This document shows positions 1-8,834 of a stretch of DNA of 64,000 nucleotides, piece after piece (position 1 is the stretch's first letter; each line of letters begins with the position of its first letter). This DNA comes from Streptomyces sp. SID12488. GTDB taxonomy: Bacteria > Actinomycetota > Actinomycetes > Streptomycetales > Streptomycetaceae. The stretch covers positions 1 through 64,000 of the forward strand of contig NZ_JAAGLT010000018.1 in assembly GCF_010548275.1 (NCBI RefSeq). Reading direction: 5' to 3'. Made by a program: the position numbers and the translations under genes. Below the pieces are notes generated by a model. That model searched no databases, was not told where the DNA came from, and saw nothing but the letters and a program-made list of their open reading frames with translations.

Positions 1-851
1 GCTACATGGGCCTGATCGGCGCGACCATCGCCATCGCCGGCCTGTCCGTGACCGTGTGGGCCCACCACATGTACGTCACCGGCGGAGTCCTCCTGCCGTT
101 CTTCTCCTTCATGACGTTCCTCATCGCTGTACCGACAGGCGTGAAGTTCTTCAACTGGATCGGAACGATGTGGAAGGGGTCCTTGTCGTTCGAGACCCCG
201 ATGCTCTGGGCCACCGGCTTCCTGATCACCTTCACCTTCGGCGGTCTGACCGGTGTCATCCTGGCCTCGCCGCCGATGGACTTCCACGTCTCGGACTCCT
301 ACTTCGTGGTGGCGCACTTCCACTACGTGGTGTTCGGGACGGTCGTGTTCGCGATGTTCTCCGGCTTCCACTTCTGGTGGCCGAAGATGACCGGGAAGAT
401 GCTCGACGAACGCCTCGGCAAGATCACGTTCTGGACCCTGTTCATCGGCTTCCACGGCACCTTCCTCGTCCAGCACTGGCTGGGCGCCGAGGGCATGCCG
501 CGCCGGTACGCGGACTACCTCGCGGCGGACGGCTTCACCGCGCTGAACACGATCTCGACGATCAGCTCGTTCCTGCTCGGTCTGTCCGTGCTCCCGTTCC
601 TCTACAACGTGTGGAAGACCGCGAAGTACGGCAAGAAGGTCGAGGTCGACGACCCGTGGGGCTACGGCCGTTCGCTGGAGTGGGCCACGTCCTGCCCGCC
701 CCCGCGCCACAACTTCCTCACCCTGCCGCGGATCCGCAGCGAATCCCCGGCCTTCGACCTGCACCACCCTGAGATCGCTGCGCTCGACCAGCTGGAGAAC
801 GCCGGACACGGCGAGAAGGCTCTCGTCGGCGGCAAGGAGGCGGGCAAGTGA
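1..851 (+). CDS. ctaD: Cytochrome c oxidase subunit I, C-terminal part (gene truncated by window start)
   Basis: This is the C-terminal 280 or so residues of the catalytic subunit of the aa3 cytochrome c oxidase, a multi-pass membrane protein that reduces O2 and pumps protons. The reading frame is open from base 3. The HFHYVVFG segment with its conserved histidines, and the following helices (HFWWPKMTGKM, GFHGTFLVQHWLG), are typical of heme-copper oxidase subunit I. The cytoplasmic tail is the long hydrophilic form seen in actinobacteria. The stop overlaps the GTG start of ctaF, so the two are translationally coupled. The N-terminus and probably ctaC lie upstream of the window. Confidence 0.97.
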   Translation, partial: YMGLIGATIAIAGLSVTVWAHHMYVTGGVLLPFFSFMTFLIAVPTGVKFFNWIGTMWKGSLSFETPMLWATGFLITFTFGGLTGVILASPPMDFHVSDSYFVVAHFHYVVFGTVVFAMFSGFHFWWPKMTGKMLDERLGKITFWTLFIGFHGTFLVQHWLGAEGMPRRYADYLAADGFTALNTISTISSFLLGLSVLPFLYNVWKTAKYGKKVEVDDPWGYGRSLEWATSCPPPRHNFLTLPRIRSESPAFDLHHPEIAALDQLENAGHGEKALVGGKEAGK

Positions 852-1246
852 AGGTCCAGGGCAAGATGTTCATCTGGCTCGCCGTCTTCGTGCTCGTCAT
901 GGCGATCGTCTACGGCGTGTGGTCGAAGGAGCCGGCGGGCACCACGGCGCTCTTCCTGGCCTTCGGCCTGTGCATCATGGTCGGCTACTACCTGGCCTTC
1001 ACGGCCCGGCGGGTCGACGTGGGCGCCCAGGACAACAAGGAGGCGGACGTCGCGGACGACGCCGGCGAGGTCGGGTTCTTCAGCCCGCACAGCTGGCAGC
1101 CGCTCGCGCTGGGCATCGGTGGCGCGCTCCTGTTCCTGAGCGTCGCGATCGGCTGGTGGCTGGCGTACTTCGCGGCCCCGGTGCTGCTGCTCGGCCTGTG
1201 GGGCTGGGTCTTCGAGTACTACCGCGGTGAGAACCGCACCCAGTAA
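848..1246 (+). CDS. ctaF: Cytochrome c oxidase subunit IV (actinobacterial CtaF)
   Basis: This 132-residue small membrane subunit belongs to the actinobacterial aa3 oxidase inside the bc1-aa3 supercomplex. It has paired hydrophobic segments near the N-terminus (about residues 5-25 and 32-50) and another pair near residues 85-120, joined by an acidic loop. The GTG start at 848 overlaps the ctaD stop by four bases, so co-translation is likely. A strong terminator follows at 1263, which makes this the last gene of the ctaCDF transcript. Confidence 0.95.
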   Translation: MKVQGKMFIWLAVFVLVMAIVYGVWSKEPAGTTALFLAFGLCIMVGYYLAFTARRVDVGAQDNKEADVADDAGEVGFFSPHSWQPLALGIGGALLFLSVAIGWWLAYFAAPVLLLGLWGWVFEYYRGENRTQ

Positions 1247-1262
1247 CACGCTCAGTGCTCAG

Positions 1263-1306
1263 GGGAGCCCGGACACTCCGTCAGGAGAGTCCGGGCTCCC
1301 TCTTTT
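1263..1306 (+). terminator. Rho-independent terminator of the ctaCDF operon
   Basis: A 12-bp perfect stem (gggagcccggac with gtccgggctccc) encloses a short inner hairpin and is followed by a T-rich TCTTTT tract. It sits 17 bases after the ctaF stop. Confidence 0.88.
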
Positions 1307-1376
1307 GCCACACCCTCGTTCCCTCGCACGGATCACCCGCCGCGCCGAGGCCGACGCACGTTCTTAGCGTGAGGGC

Positions 1377-2639
1377 ATGAGGCACTCACCGCGTAACCGC
1401 ACGGTCGTCAGCTGCACCCTCCTGGTGGCCGCCCTGGGCGCGTCCGCCAGCGCCTGCGGCTCCGACGGCCACCCCCTCTCGGCGAAGCCGTACGACGCGG
1501 CTGAGCGGATCTCCTTCGGCGGCTCTGTCGGCGACGGCAAGAAGGCCGACCCGGACAAGCCCCTGGAGGTCACCTCCGACGACTCCGACGACCGCATCAC
1601 GGACGTCACGGCCGTCGACGCGTCCGGACGCTACGTGGCCGGCGAACTCTCCGCCGACGGCAGCCGCTGGCACAGCACCTCCCCCCTGGCCGCAGGCGCC
1701 CGCTACACGGTCCGGGTGAGCACGGAGGACGAGGACGGTGCCCCCGGCCGCGAGACCCGCACCTTCGACACCAGCAGGCCGACCACCAAGAAGCGCCTGA
1801 ACGTCACCTTCGGCCCGAAGAAGGGCACCTACGGCGTAGGTCAGCCGGTGACGGCCGCACTCAGCGAACCCGTACGGGGAAAGGCGCAGCGCGCGATAGT
1901 CGAGCGCGCCCTCAAGGTGGACTCGACTCCCACCACCGAGGGCGCGTGGCACTGGGTGGACGACAAGGAACTCCACTACCGGCCCAAGGAGTACTGGCCC
2001 GCCCGGGCCACCGTCCAGGTGCGCAGCAACCTGCCCGGCATCAAGATCGCCGACCGCCTCTGGGGCGGCAAGGCCAAGCCCCTGACGTTCACCACAGGCG
2101 ACCGGGTCATCGCCGTCACGGACGCGTCGTCCCACGAGATGACCGTCTACAAGAACGACAAGGTGATCAACACCATCCCGGTCACCACGGGCAAGCCCGG
2201 CTTCGAGACCCGCAACGGCGTCAAGGTCGTACTCGGCAAGGAGTACTTCGTACAGATGCGCGGCACCAGCATCGGCATAGCCGAGGGCAGCGCCGACTCG
2301 TACGACCTGCCGGTCTACTACGCCACCCGGGTGACCTGGAGCGGCGAGTACGTCCACGCCGCCCCCTGGTCCGTGGGCTCCCAGGGTTCCGCCAACGTCA
2401 GCCACGGCTGCACCGGCATGAGCACTGCCAACGCCGAGTGGTTCTACGACAACGTTCGGGAAGGCGATGTCGTCAAGGTAGTCAACTCCTACGGCGACAC
2501 CATGGAATCCTTCGGCAACGGCTTCGGCGACTGGAACCTGAACTGGAAGAAGTGGCAGACCGGCAGCGCCCTCACGACCACTTCTCCAGAGGGCTCAAAT
2601 CCAGCCAAGCAGGTACGCCTGACCCCGCAGAGCATCTAA
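1377..2639 (+). CDS. L,D-transpeptidase lipoprotein (Ig-like plus YkuD domains)
   Basis: This 420-residue cell-wall enzyme is predicted to form 3-3 cross-links between meso/LL-diaminopimelate residues of peptidoglycan. The N-terminus is a lipoprotein signal with a lipobox ending ASAC, so Cys27 would be the lipidated residue. Next come Ig-like domains of the kind found in mycobacterial and streptomycete Ldt proteins, to about residue 245, then a YkuD catalytic domain to about residue 385. The active-site motif reads SHGCTGMS, giving the catalytic Cys and the HGC signature. The ATG follows a GAGGG ribosome-binding site. It stands alone between the two halves of the respiratory locus. Actinomycete Ldts are often multiple, so substrate specificity cannot be read here. 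Confidence 0.93.
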   Translation: MRHSPRNRTVVSCTLLVAALGASASACGSDGHPLSAKPYDAAERISFGGSVGDGKKADPDKPLEVTSDDSDDRITDVTAVDASGRYVAGELSADGSRWHSTSPLAAGARYTVRVSTEDEDGAPGRETRTFDTSRPTTKKRLNVTFGPKKGTYGVGQPVTAALSEPVRGKAQRAIVERALKVDSTPTTEGAWHWVDDKELHYRPKEYWPARATVQVRSNLPGIKIADRLWGGKAKPLTFTTGDRVIAVTDASSHEMTVYKNDKVINTIPVTTGKPGFETRNGVKVVLGKEYFVQMRGTSIGIAEGSADSYDLPVYYATRVTWSGEYVHAAPWSVGSQGSANVSHGCTGMSTANAEWFYDNVREGDVVKVVNSYGDTMESFGNGFGDWNLNWKKWQTGSALTTTSPEGSNPAKQVRLTPQSI

Positions 2640-2700
2640 CGAGGGGCGCGGGTCCCACCTAGGGGCGCGGGGAACTGCGCGACAACCACAGCGCCCCGCA
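2640..2700. repeat. Streptomyces-type GC-rich intergenic repeat (ggggcgcgggga family)
   Basis: Two tandem copies of an aggggcgcggg core are followed by an aactgcgcgacaaccac segment. The same core appears downstream of glkA at 28132. It sits between two convergent genes, where it may act as a transcription end. Confidence 0.55.
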
Positions 2701-2730
2701 CCCGCCGAACAGACCAGTTGAACCGAGCTC

Positions 2731-3132
2731 CTAGGCGCTCAAGGCCTTCTTGACCCGCAGCAAAGAAGCCAACGCCGACGCGAACTCCACCGGATCCACC
2801 GGCAAGGTGACCGCCGCGTCGGCCCGACTCCACGTCGCCAGCCACGCGTCCTGCGGTCGCCCGATCAGCAACAGCACCGGCGGACACTCGAAGACCTCGT
2901 CCTTGATCTGCCGGCACATCCCCATGCCCCCCATGGGCACGGCCTCCCCGTCCAGCACACAGACGTCGATCCCGCCCTTGTCCAGTTCCTTGAGGACAGC
3001 TGCGGGCGTCGCGCACTCGAGGAACTCGACGACGGGAGCGTCCGGAGCGGGTCGCCGCCCCGTCGCCAACCGCACCTGCTCGCGGGTGTTGGAGTCGTCG
3101 CTGTAGACCAGCACCGTGGCGGTCGGCTGCAT
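2731..3132 (-). CDS. Receiver-domain-like protein (stand-alone, function unknown)
   Basis: This 133-residue protein has the length and beta-alpha layout of a CheY-like receiver domain: a TVLVYSDD strand at the N-terminus, an IDVCVLDGE strand around residue 60 and a late TLPVDPVEF segment. The canonical acidic cluster is only partly kept: the Asp in VCVLDGE fits the phospho-acceptor site, while the usual DD is replaced by SDD. There is no output domain. A GGAGGAAC ribosome-binding site precedes the ATG. It is divergent from ctaE and convergent with the L,D-transpeptidase. I cannot say whether it is phosphorylated. Confidence 0.75.
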   Translation of the reverse strand: MQPTATVLVYSDDSNTREQVRLATGRRPAPDAPVVEFLECATPAAVLKELDKGGIDVCVLDGEAVPMGGMGMCRQIKDEVFECPPVLLLIGRPQDAWLATWSRADAAVTLPVDPVEFASALASLLRVKKALSA

Positions 3133-3309
3133 TGTTCCTCCGAGACATCAGCGTCGTACGGACAGACGGACCGGGTCCGTTGGGCCGGATGCTACTCCTT
3201 CGGACCCCCTGTCAGAACCCCGCTCGGACAGCCGTCCGATGGGCCATACGGGCTGGACACACCCCACAGACACCCCGAACGGCACCCCCCGGCGTGAGGG
3301 CGGGATAAG

Positions 3310-3330
3310 CGACCGACATAATGTCGGTCG
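3310..3330. promoter_or_regulatory. 21-bp perfect palindrome covering the ctaE start codon
   Basis: The arms are cgaccgacat and atgtcggtcg around a single A. The right arm begins with the ATG of ctaE. It could be an operator or an mRNA hairpin hiding the initiation codon. No protein partner can be named from the sequence. Confidence 0.7.
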
Positions 3331-3941
3331 TGGCGACAGCAACGACAGTAGAAACCGGGCACGCGCACCCGTCGGTCAACCGGCCGAACCTCACCAGCGT
3401 CGGAACCATCATCTGGCTGAGTTCCGAGCTGATGTTCTTCGCGGCCCTCTTCGCGATGTACTTCACCCTGCGATCGGTGACAGGTCCGACTCACTGGAAG
3501 GAGATGGCGTCAAGCCTGAACTTCCCGTTCTCCGCGGCCAACACCACGATCCTGGTGCTCTCTTCCCTCACCTGCCAGCTCGGCGTGTTCGCCGCCGAGC
3601 GCGGTGACGTGAAGAAGCTCCGGATGTGGTTCATCGTCACCTTTGTCATGGGTGCGATCTTCATCGGCGGTCAGGTCTTCGAGTACACCGAGCTGGTCAA
3701 GAAGGACGGGCTCTCGCTCTCCTCCGACCCGTACGGCTCGGTGTTCTACCTGACCACCGGCTTCCACGGGATGCACGTGACGGGCGGTCTCATCGCCTTC
3801 CTGTTCGTCCTCGGCAGGACGTACGCGGCGAAAAGGTTCACCCATGAGCAGGCGACCGCCGCGATCGTCGTGTCCTACTACTGGCACTTCGTCGACGTCG
3901 TCTGGATCGGGCTCTTCGCCACGATCTACATGATCAAGTAG
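3321..3941 (+). CDS. ctaE: Cytochrome c oxidase subunit III
   Basis: This 206-residue integral membrane subunit of the aa3 oxidase stabilises the catalytic core. Five hydrophobic helices are visible, with the conserved SSELMFFAALFAMYF and GFHGMHVTGG motifs and a terminal WHFVDVVWIGLFATIY helix. It is the shorter five-helix form expected in actinobacteria. It heads the ctaE-qcrCAB cluster. The ATG lies inside a perfect palindrome. A GTG at 3330 would be an alternative start three residues later, but no clear Shine-Dalgarno precedes either. Confidence 0.95.
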   Translation: MSVVATATTVETGHAHPSVNRPNLTSVGTIIWLSSELMFFAALFAMYFTLRSVTGPTHWKEMASSLNFPFSAANTTILVLSSLTCQLGVFAAERGDVKKLRMWFIVTFVMGAIFIGGQVFEYTELVKKDGLSLSSDPYGSVFYLTTGFHGMHVTGGLIAFLFVLGRTYAAKRFTHEQATAAIVVSYYWHFVDVVWIGLFATIYMIK

Positions 3942-4025
3942 CCGGGCCCGCCCGATCCTCACATCGGGTCCTGCCCGACACCTCCAGAAGACTCGACGCT
4001 GAAGATCCTCACACCGGGGTAATCC

Positions 4026-4838
4026 GTGAAAAAGCTCTCCGCACGACGACGCCATCCGATGGCGGCGGTCGTCGTCCTACTCATCGCGCTGGCGGCCATC
4101 GGGGGGCTGTACTCCGCTGTCGCGCCTACGGGCCAGGCGAAGGCCGATGAAACCGCCCAGTCCCTCACCATCACGGAGGGGCAGCGGCTGTACTCCGTGG
4201 GCTGCGCCAGTTGCCACGGCACCGGCGGCAAGGGGTCCTCCGACGGCCCGAGCCTGGTGGGCGTGGGCGCCGCGGCGGTCGACTTCCAGGTGGCGACCGG
4301 CCGCATGCCGGCCGCGACCTCGCAGGGCGCGCAGATCCCGAAGAAGAAGAACATCTACTCGCAGGCCCAGATCGACCAGCTCGCGACGTACATCGCGTCG
4401 CTGGGCGCCGGTCCGTCCGTGCCGACCGAGGAGCAATACGGCCCCGACGGCGCGGACATCGCCAAGGGCGGCGAGCTCTTCCGCACCAACTGCGCCCAGT
4501 GCCACAACTTCACCGGCAAGGGCGGTGCGCTCACGCACGGCAAGTTCGCCCCGGACCTTGAGGGTGTCGACCCGAAGCACATCTACGAGGCCATGCAGAC
4601 CGGCCCGCAGAACATGCCGTCCTTCCCCGACACGACGCTGTCGGAGAAGAACAAGAAGGACATCATCGCGTACCTCGACGCGGTCAACGGCGAGGACACC
4701 GTGGAGCCCGGCGGCCTCGGCCTGGGCGGTCTCGGACCGGTCAGTGAAGGCCTGTTCGCCTGGATCTTCGGCCTCGGAGCGCTCATCGCGGTCGCCGTTT
4801 GGGTCGCCGCTCGGACCGCAAAGGCCAAGAAGTCATGA
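4026..4838 (+). CDS. qcrC: Diheme cytochrome c of the bc1 complex
   Basis: This 270-residue protein is the actinobacterial cytochrome cc subunit that passes electrons from the Rieske protein directly to the aa3 oxidase in the supercomplex. An N-terminal membrane helix (about residues 12-35) is followed by two c-type heme motifs, CASCH near residue 60 and CAQCH near residue 158, and a C-terminal anchor helix. Axial Met candidates follow each domain. Translation starts at GTG. The stop overlaps the qcrA ATG (ATGA). Confidence 0.96.
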   Translation: MKKLSARRRHPMAAVVVLLIALAAIGGLYSAVAPTGQAKADETAQSLTITEGQRLYSVGCASCHGTGGKGSSDGPSLVGVGAAAVDFQVATGRMPAATSQGAQIPKKKNIYSQAQIDQLATYIASLGAGPSVPTEEQYGPDGADIAKGGELFRTNCAQCHNFTGKGGALTHGKFAPDLEGVDPKHIYEAMQTGPQNMPSFPDTTLSEKNKKDIIAYLDAVNGEDTVEPGGLGLGGLGPVSEGLFAWIFGLGALIAVAVWVAARTAKAKKS

Positions 4839-5893
4839 GTAGCCAAGACATTCCAGAAGAGAACCTGCCCGCTGAGCAGGAGTCCGAGCACGGCGTAGCG
4901 GGCGTCGCGGACGAGAAGAACCCGTTCGCGGACCCGGGGCTGCCGCCCCACGAACACCGCGTCCAGGACATCGACGAGCGGGCCGCCAAGCGGTCCGAGC
5001 GTGCGGTCGCCTTCATGTTCACGCTGTCGATGGCGGCCACCGTCGCCTTCATCGCCTCGTACGTGGCGATCCCGCACGACAAGGCGATCTTCGTCTTCCC
5101 GATCGGGCACATCAACGCGCTGAACTTCGCGCTGGGCGTGTCCCTCGGGGTGGCGCTCTTCGCGATCGGCGCGGGCGCGGTCCACTGGGCCCGCACCCTG
5201 ATGTCCGACGAGGAGCTCATCGCCGAGCGCCACGAGATCGCGGCGCCGCCCGAGGTCAAGGCTCAGGTCCTGGCCGACTTCAAGCAGGGCGCCAAGGAGT
5301 CGGCGATCGGCCGGCGCAAGCTGGTCCGCAACACGATGTTCGGCGCGCTGGCCCTGTTCCCGCTGTCCGGCGTCATGCTGCTGCGCGACCTCGGCACGCT
5401 GCCGGGGACGAGCCTCCGCCACACGATGTGGCGCAAGGGCCTGCTGCTCGTCAACATGAACACGAACGAGCCGCTCCGCGCCTCGGACATCGCGGTCGGT
5501 TCGCTCACCTTCGCCAAGCCCGAGGGCCTGGAGGAGGACGACCACGAGTTCCAGACCGAGATCGCCAAGGCCGCCCTGATGATCGTCCGTATCCAGCCGG
5601 ACAACATCAAGGACAAGCGCGAGCTCGAGTGGTCCCACGAGGGCATCGTGGCGTACTCGAAGATCTGCACCCACGTCGGTTGCCCGATCTCCCTGTACGA
5701 GCAGCAGACGCACCACGTGCTCTGCCCCTGTCACCAGTCCACCTTCGACCTCTCCGACGGCGCCCGGGTGATCTTCGGCCCCGCCGGTCACGCCCTGCCG
5801 CAGCTGCGCATCGGCGTGAACGACGAGGGCTACCTTGAGGCGCTCGGCGACTTCTCCGAGCCCGTCGGTCCTGCCTTCTGGGAGCGCGGATGA
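4835..5893 (+). CDS. qcrA: Rieske iron-sulfur subunit of the bc1 complex
   Basis: This 352-residue menaquinol:cytochrome c reductase iron-sulfur subunit oxidises menaquinol and feeds cytochrome cc. It has a hydrophilic N-terminus, three predicted membrane helices (the actinobacterial form) and a C-terminal Rieske domain with CTHVGC and CPCHQS ligand motifs supplying two Cys and two His to the 2Fe-2S cluster. The frame stays open 36 bases further upstream. The ATG overlapping the qcrC stop is chosen because of the tight coupling. The qcrB start overlaps the 3' end. Confidence 0.96.
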   Translation: MSSQDIPEENLPAEQESEHGVAGVADEKNPFADPGLPPHEHRVQDIDERAAKRSERAVAFMFTLSMAATVAFIASYVAIPHDKAIFVFPIGHINALNFALGVSLGVALFAIGAGAVHWARTLMSDEELIAERHEIAAPPEVKAQVLADFKQGAKESAIGRRKLVRNTMFGALALFPLSGVMLLRDLGTLPGTSLRHTMWRKGLLLVNMNTNEPLRASDIAVGSLTFAKPEGLEEDDHEFQTEIAKAALMIVRIQPDNIKDKRELEWSHEGIVAYSKICTHVGCPISLYEQQTHHVLCPCHQSTFDLSDGARVIFGPAGHALPQLRIGVNDEGYLEALGDFSEPVGPAFWERG

Positions 5894-7530
5894 GTACTAC
5901 GGCAAAAACGGACACGCGTTCGTCGCGCGAGAAGGCGCCCGCCGGTGAGCGGGTCGCCGACTGGGCCGACGGCCGGCTGGGGATCTACGGCCTGGCCAAG
6001 GCCAACATGCGCAAGATCTTCCCCGACCACTGGTCGTTCATGCTCGGCGAAGTCTGCATGTACAGCTTCATCATCATCATCCTCACGGGTGTGTACCTGA
6101 CGCTGTTCTTCCACCCGTCGATGAACGAGGTGGAGTACCACGGCAGCTACATCCCGCTGCAGGGCCAGCTGATGTCCGAGGCGTTCAACTCGACCATGCA
6201 CATCTCCTTCGATGTGCGCGGTGGTCTGCTGATCCGGCAGATCCACCACTGGGCGGCGCTGATCTTCCTCGCCGGCATGTTCGTGCACATGATGCGCGTG
6301 TTCTTCACGGGTGCGTTCCGCAAGCCCCGTGAGGTCAACTGGCTGTTCGGGTTCCTGCTGTTCGTCCTGGGCATGTTCACCGGGTTCACCGGCTACTCGC
6401 TCCCTGACGACCTGCTCTCCGGCACCGGTGTGCGCTTCATGGAGGGCGCGGTCCTGTCCGTGCCGGTCGTGGGCACGTACCTGTCGTTCTTCCTGTTCGG
6501 CGGAGAGTTCCCCGGCGGCGACTTCGTGGCCCGGTTCTACTCGATCCACGTACTGCTGCTGCCGGGCATCATGCTCGGCCTGATGGTGGCGCACCTGATC
6601 CTGGTCTTCTACCACAAGCACACGCAGTTCGCGGGCCCCGGAAAGACGAACAACAACGTCGTCGGCATGCCGCTGCTGCCGGTCTACATGGCCAAGGCCG
6701 GAGGCTTCTTCTTCCTGGTCTTCGGTGTCATCGCGTTCATCGCGGCCATCGCCTCGATCAACCCGATCTGGGCGATGGGCCCCTACCGTCCGGATCAGGT
6801 GTCGACCGGTGCCCAGCCCGACTGGTACATGGGCTTCTCCGAGGGTCTGATCCGTGTCATGCCCGGCTGGGAGATCAACTTCTGGGGTCACACGCTCGTC
6901 CTGGGCGTGTTCATCCCGCTGATCATCTTCCCGCTGGTCCTGGTCGCGATCGCGGTCTACCCGTTCGTCGAGTCCTGGGTCACCGGCGACAAGAGCGAGC
7001 ACCACATCCTGGACCGCCCGCGCAACGCGCCGACTCGTACGGCTTTCGGCGTCGCGTGGATCACCTGGTACATGGTGCTGCTGATCGGCGGTGGAAACGA
7101 CCTCTGGGCCACGCACTTCCATCTGTCGATCAACGCGATCACCTGGTTCGTACGGGTGGCGTTCTTCGTCGCCCCGGTCCTCGCGTTCATCGCCACCAAG
7201 CGGATCTGCCTCGGCCTCCAGCGCCGCGACAGGGACAAGGTGCTGCACGGCCGCGAGTCGGGCATCATCAAGCGCCTGCCGCACGGTGAGTTCATCGAGG
7301 TGCACGAGCCGCTCAGCCAGGAGGCACTGCACACGCTCACCGCGCACGAGCAGTACGAGCCGGCCATGATCGGCGCGACGGTCGACGAGAACGGTGTCGA
7401 GCGCAAGGTGAAGGGCGCGGAGAAGCTGCGCGCCAAGCTCAGCAAGTCGTACTACGGCGAGGACAGCCAGATCGCCAAGCCGACAACCGAGGAGTACAAG
7501 GAGATCACGAGCGGCCACGGCCACCACTGA
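5890..7530 (+). CDS. qcrB: Cytochrome b subunit of the bc1 complex
   Basis: This 546-residue multi-pass membrane protein carries hemes bL and bH and the quinone sites. Conserved features include the IHHWAALIFLAGMFVHMMRVF helix with paired histidines, FTGYSLPDDLLSGTG, a second histidine pair in the IHVLLLPG...AHLILVFYHKH helix, and a PDWYMGFSEG motif corresponding to the PEWY loop of the Qo site, here with Asp in place of Glu. A long hydrophilic C-terminal extension is typical of Gram-positive actinobacteria. It is the last gene of ctaE-qcrCAB. Confidence 0.97.
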   Translation: MSTTAKTDTRSSREKAPAGERVADWADGRLGIYGLAKANMRKIFPDHWSFMLGEVCMYSFIIIILTGVYLTLFFHPSMNEVEYHGSYIPLQGQLMSEAFNSTMHISFDVRGGLLIRQIHHWAALIFLAGMFVHMMRVFFTGAFRKPREVNWLFGFLLFVLGMFTGFTGYSLPDDLLSGTGVRFMEGAVLSVPVVGTYLSFFLFGGEFPGGDFVARFYSIHVLLLPGIMLGLMVAHLILVFYHKHTQFAGPGKTNNNVVGMPLLPVYMAKAGGFFFLVFGVIAFIAAIASINPIWAMGPYRPDQVSTGAQPDWYMGFSEGLIRVMPGWEINFWGHTLVLGVFIPLIIFPLVLVAIAVYPFVESWVTGDKSEHHILDRPRNAPTRTAFGVAWITWYMVLLIGGGNDLWATHFHLSINAITWFVRVAFFVAPVLAFIATKRICLGLQRRDRDKVLHGRESGIIKRLPHGEFIEVHEPLSQEALHTLTAHEQYEPAMIGATVDENGVERKVKGAEKLRAKLSKSYYGEDSQIAKPTTEEYKEITSGHGHH

Positions 7531-7563
7531 TCACCTCGCTTCGCCACACACGGTAGAACGGCA

Positions 7564-7598
7564 GAAGGGCCCCGTCCGTACATCGGACGGGGCCCTTC
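7564..7598. terminator. Terminator after qcrB
   Basis: A perfect 15-bp stem (gaagggccccgtccg with its complement) has a 5-base loop, 33 bases after the qcrB stop. There is no long T-tract, as is common in Streptomyces. Confidence 0.88.
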
Positions 7599-7617
7599 GC
7601 CATGCCGCCGGGCTGGA

Positions 7618-7623
7618 TAGGGT
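7618..7623 (+). promoter_or_regulatory. Candidate -10 element for trpD
   Basis: TAGGGT matches the streptomycete TANNNT -10. It lies after the qcrB terminator and about 60 bases before the trpD ATG, leaving an untranslated leader with no visible Trp codons or attenuator hairpin. Confidence 0.4.
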
Positions 7624-7683
7624 GTTCCCATTCCCACCAGAAGTCCCCGCGGAGTACCGCCGGGACCGATCCAGGAGCGGCAG

Positions 7684-8748
7684 ATGAGCGCTGTGAACCC
7701 CGCCGGAGGCGATACCGCGGCGGTCCGTTCCTGGCCCCGCGTGCTGAACGGCCTGCTCGACGGCCATGACCTGAGCGCCGCCGACACCGCCTGGGCGATG
7801 AACCTGATCATGGGTGGCGAGGCGACCGACGCACAGATCGCCGGGTTCGTGGTGGCGCTGCGGGCCAAGGGCGAGACCGTCGAGGAGATCTCCGGGTTCG
7901 TCCAGGCGATGTACGAGCACGCCAACGTGATCGAGGTGCCGGGGCCGACCGTCGACATCGTCGGCACCGGTGGCGACGGCGCCAACACGGTGAACATCTC
8001 CACCATGTCGGCGATCGTCATCGCCGGTACCGGTGCCAAGGTCGTCAAGCACGGCAACCGGGCGGCCTCCTCGGCCTCCGGGGCATCGGACGTGCTGGGG
8101 CAGCTCGGGGTCAATCTGGAGCTGACGCCCAAGCGGGTGGCCGAGGTGGCGGAGGAAGCCGGGATCACCTTCTGCTTCGCGGCCAAGTTTCATCCGGCGA
8201 TGCGTCATGTGGGCGCCGCACGCGGCCAGTTGGGCATCAGGACGGTCTTCAACATCCTGGGCCCGCTGACCAACCCGGCCAAGGTCATGGCGCAGGCGGT
8301 CGGGGTCGCCGATCCCCGGATGGCCCCCATCGTCGCCGGTGTCTTCGCCGAGCGCGGCAACTCGTCCCTGGTGTTCCGGGGCGACGACGGCCTCGACGAG
8401 CTGACGATCACCGCCACGTCCCGGGTGTGGGTCGTCCGGGACGGCAAGGTGACGGAGGAGGCCTTCGACCCGCGCGACGTCGGCATCGAACTGGTCCCGG
8501 TCGAGGCCCTGCGCGGTGGGGACGCCGCCTACAACGCGGCGGTCGCCCGGCGGCTGCTGGACGGCGAGACCGGGCCGGTACGGGATGCCGTGCTGCTCAA
8601 CTCGGCGGCGGCGCTGGTGGCGCTGGACCCGGGGCCGGGCTCGCTGGCCGAGCAGATCGGCGCCGGAATGGTGAAGGCGGCGGAATCCGTCGACTCCGGG
8701 GCGGCGAAGCGGACGCTGGAGCGTTGGGCGGCGGCCACCAACGCGTAG
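7684..8748 (+). CDS. trpD: Anthranilate phosphoribosyltransferase
   Basis: This 354-residue enzyme transfers phosphoribose from PRPP to anthranilate, the second step of tryptophan synthesis. It shows the family's GTGGDGANTVNIST PRPP-binding loop, KHGNRAASS, and the FNILGPLTNPA motif. An AGGAGCGG ribosome-binding site precedes the ATG. It is separated from the other trp genes; the fused trpEG is about 26 kb away. The same qcr-trpD neighbourhood is known from mycobacteria. Confidence 0.95.
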   Translation: MSAVNPAGGDTAAVRSWPRVLNGLLDGHDLSAADTAWAMNLIMGGEATDAQIAGFVVALRAKGETVEEISGFVQAMYEHANVIEVPGPTVDIVGTGGDGANTVNISTMSAIVIAGTGAKVVKHGNRAASSASGASDVLGQLGVNLELTPKRVAEVAEEAGITFCFAAKFHPAMRHVGAARGQLGIRTVFNILGPLTNPAKVMAQAVGVADPRMAPIVAGVFAERGNSSLVFRGDDGLDELTITATSRVWVVRDGKVTEEAFDPRDVGIELVPVEALRGGDAAYNAAVARRLLDGETGPVRDAVLLNSAAALVALDPGPGSLAEQIGAGMVKAAESVDSGAAKRTLERWAAATNA

Positions 8749-8834
8749 CCGGTTCCCGCCTGTTCCCTGATGGGCGTCCCGCGATCCGGACACGGGTTGC
8801 GGGGCGTCGATCACTTCGGTTACGTTCTGTGCCA

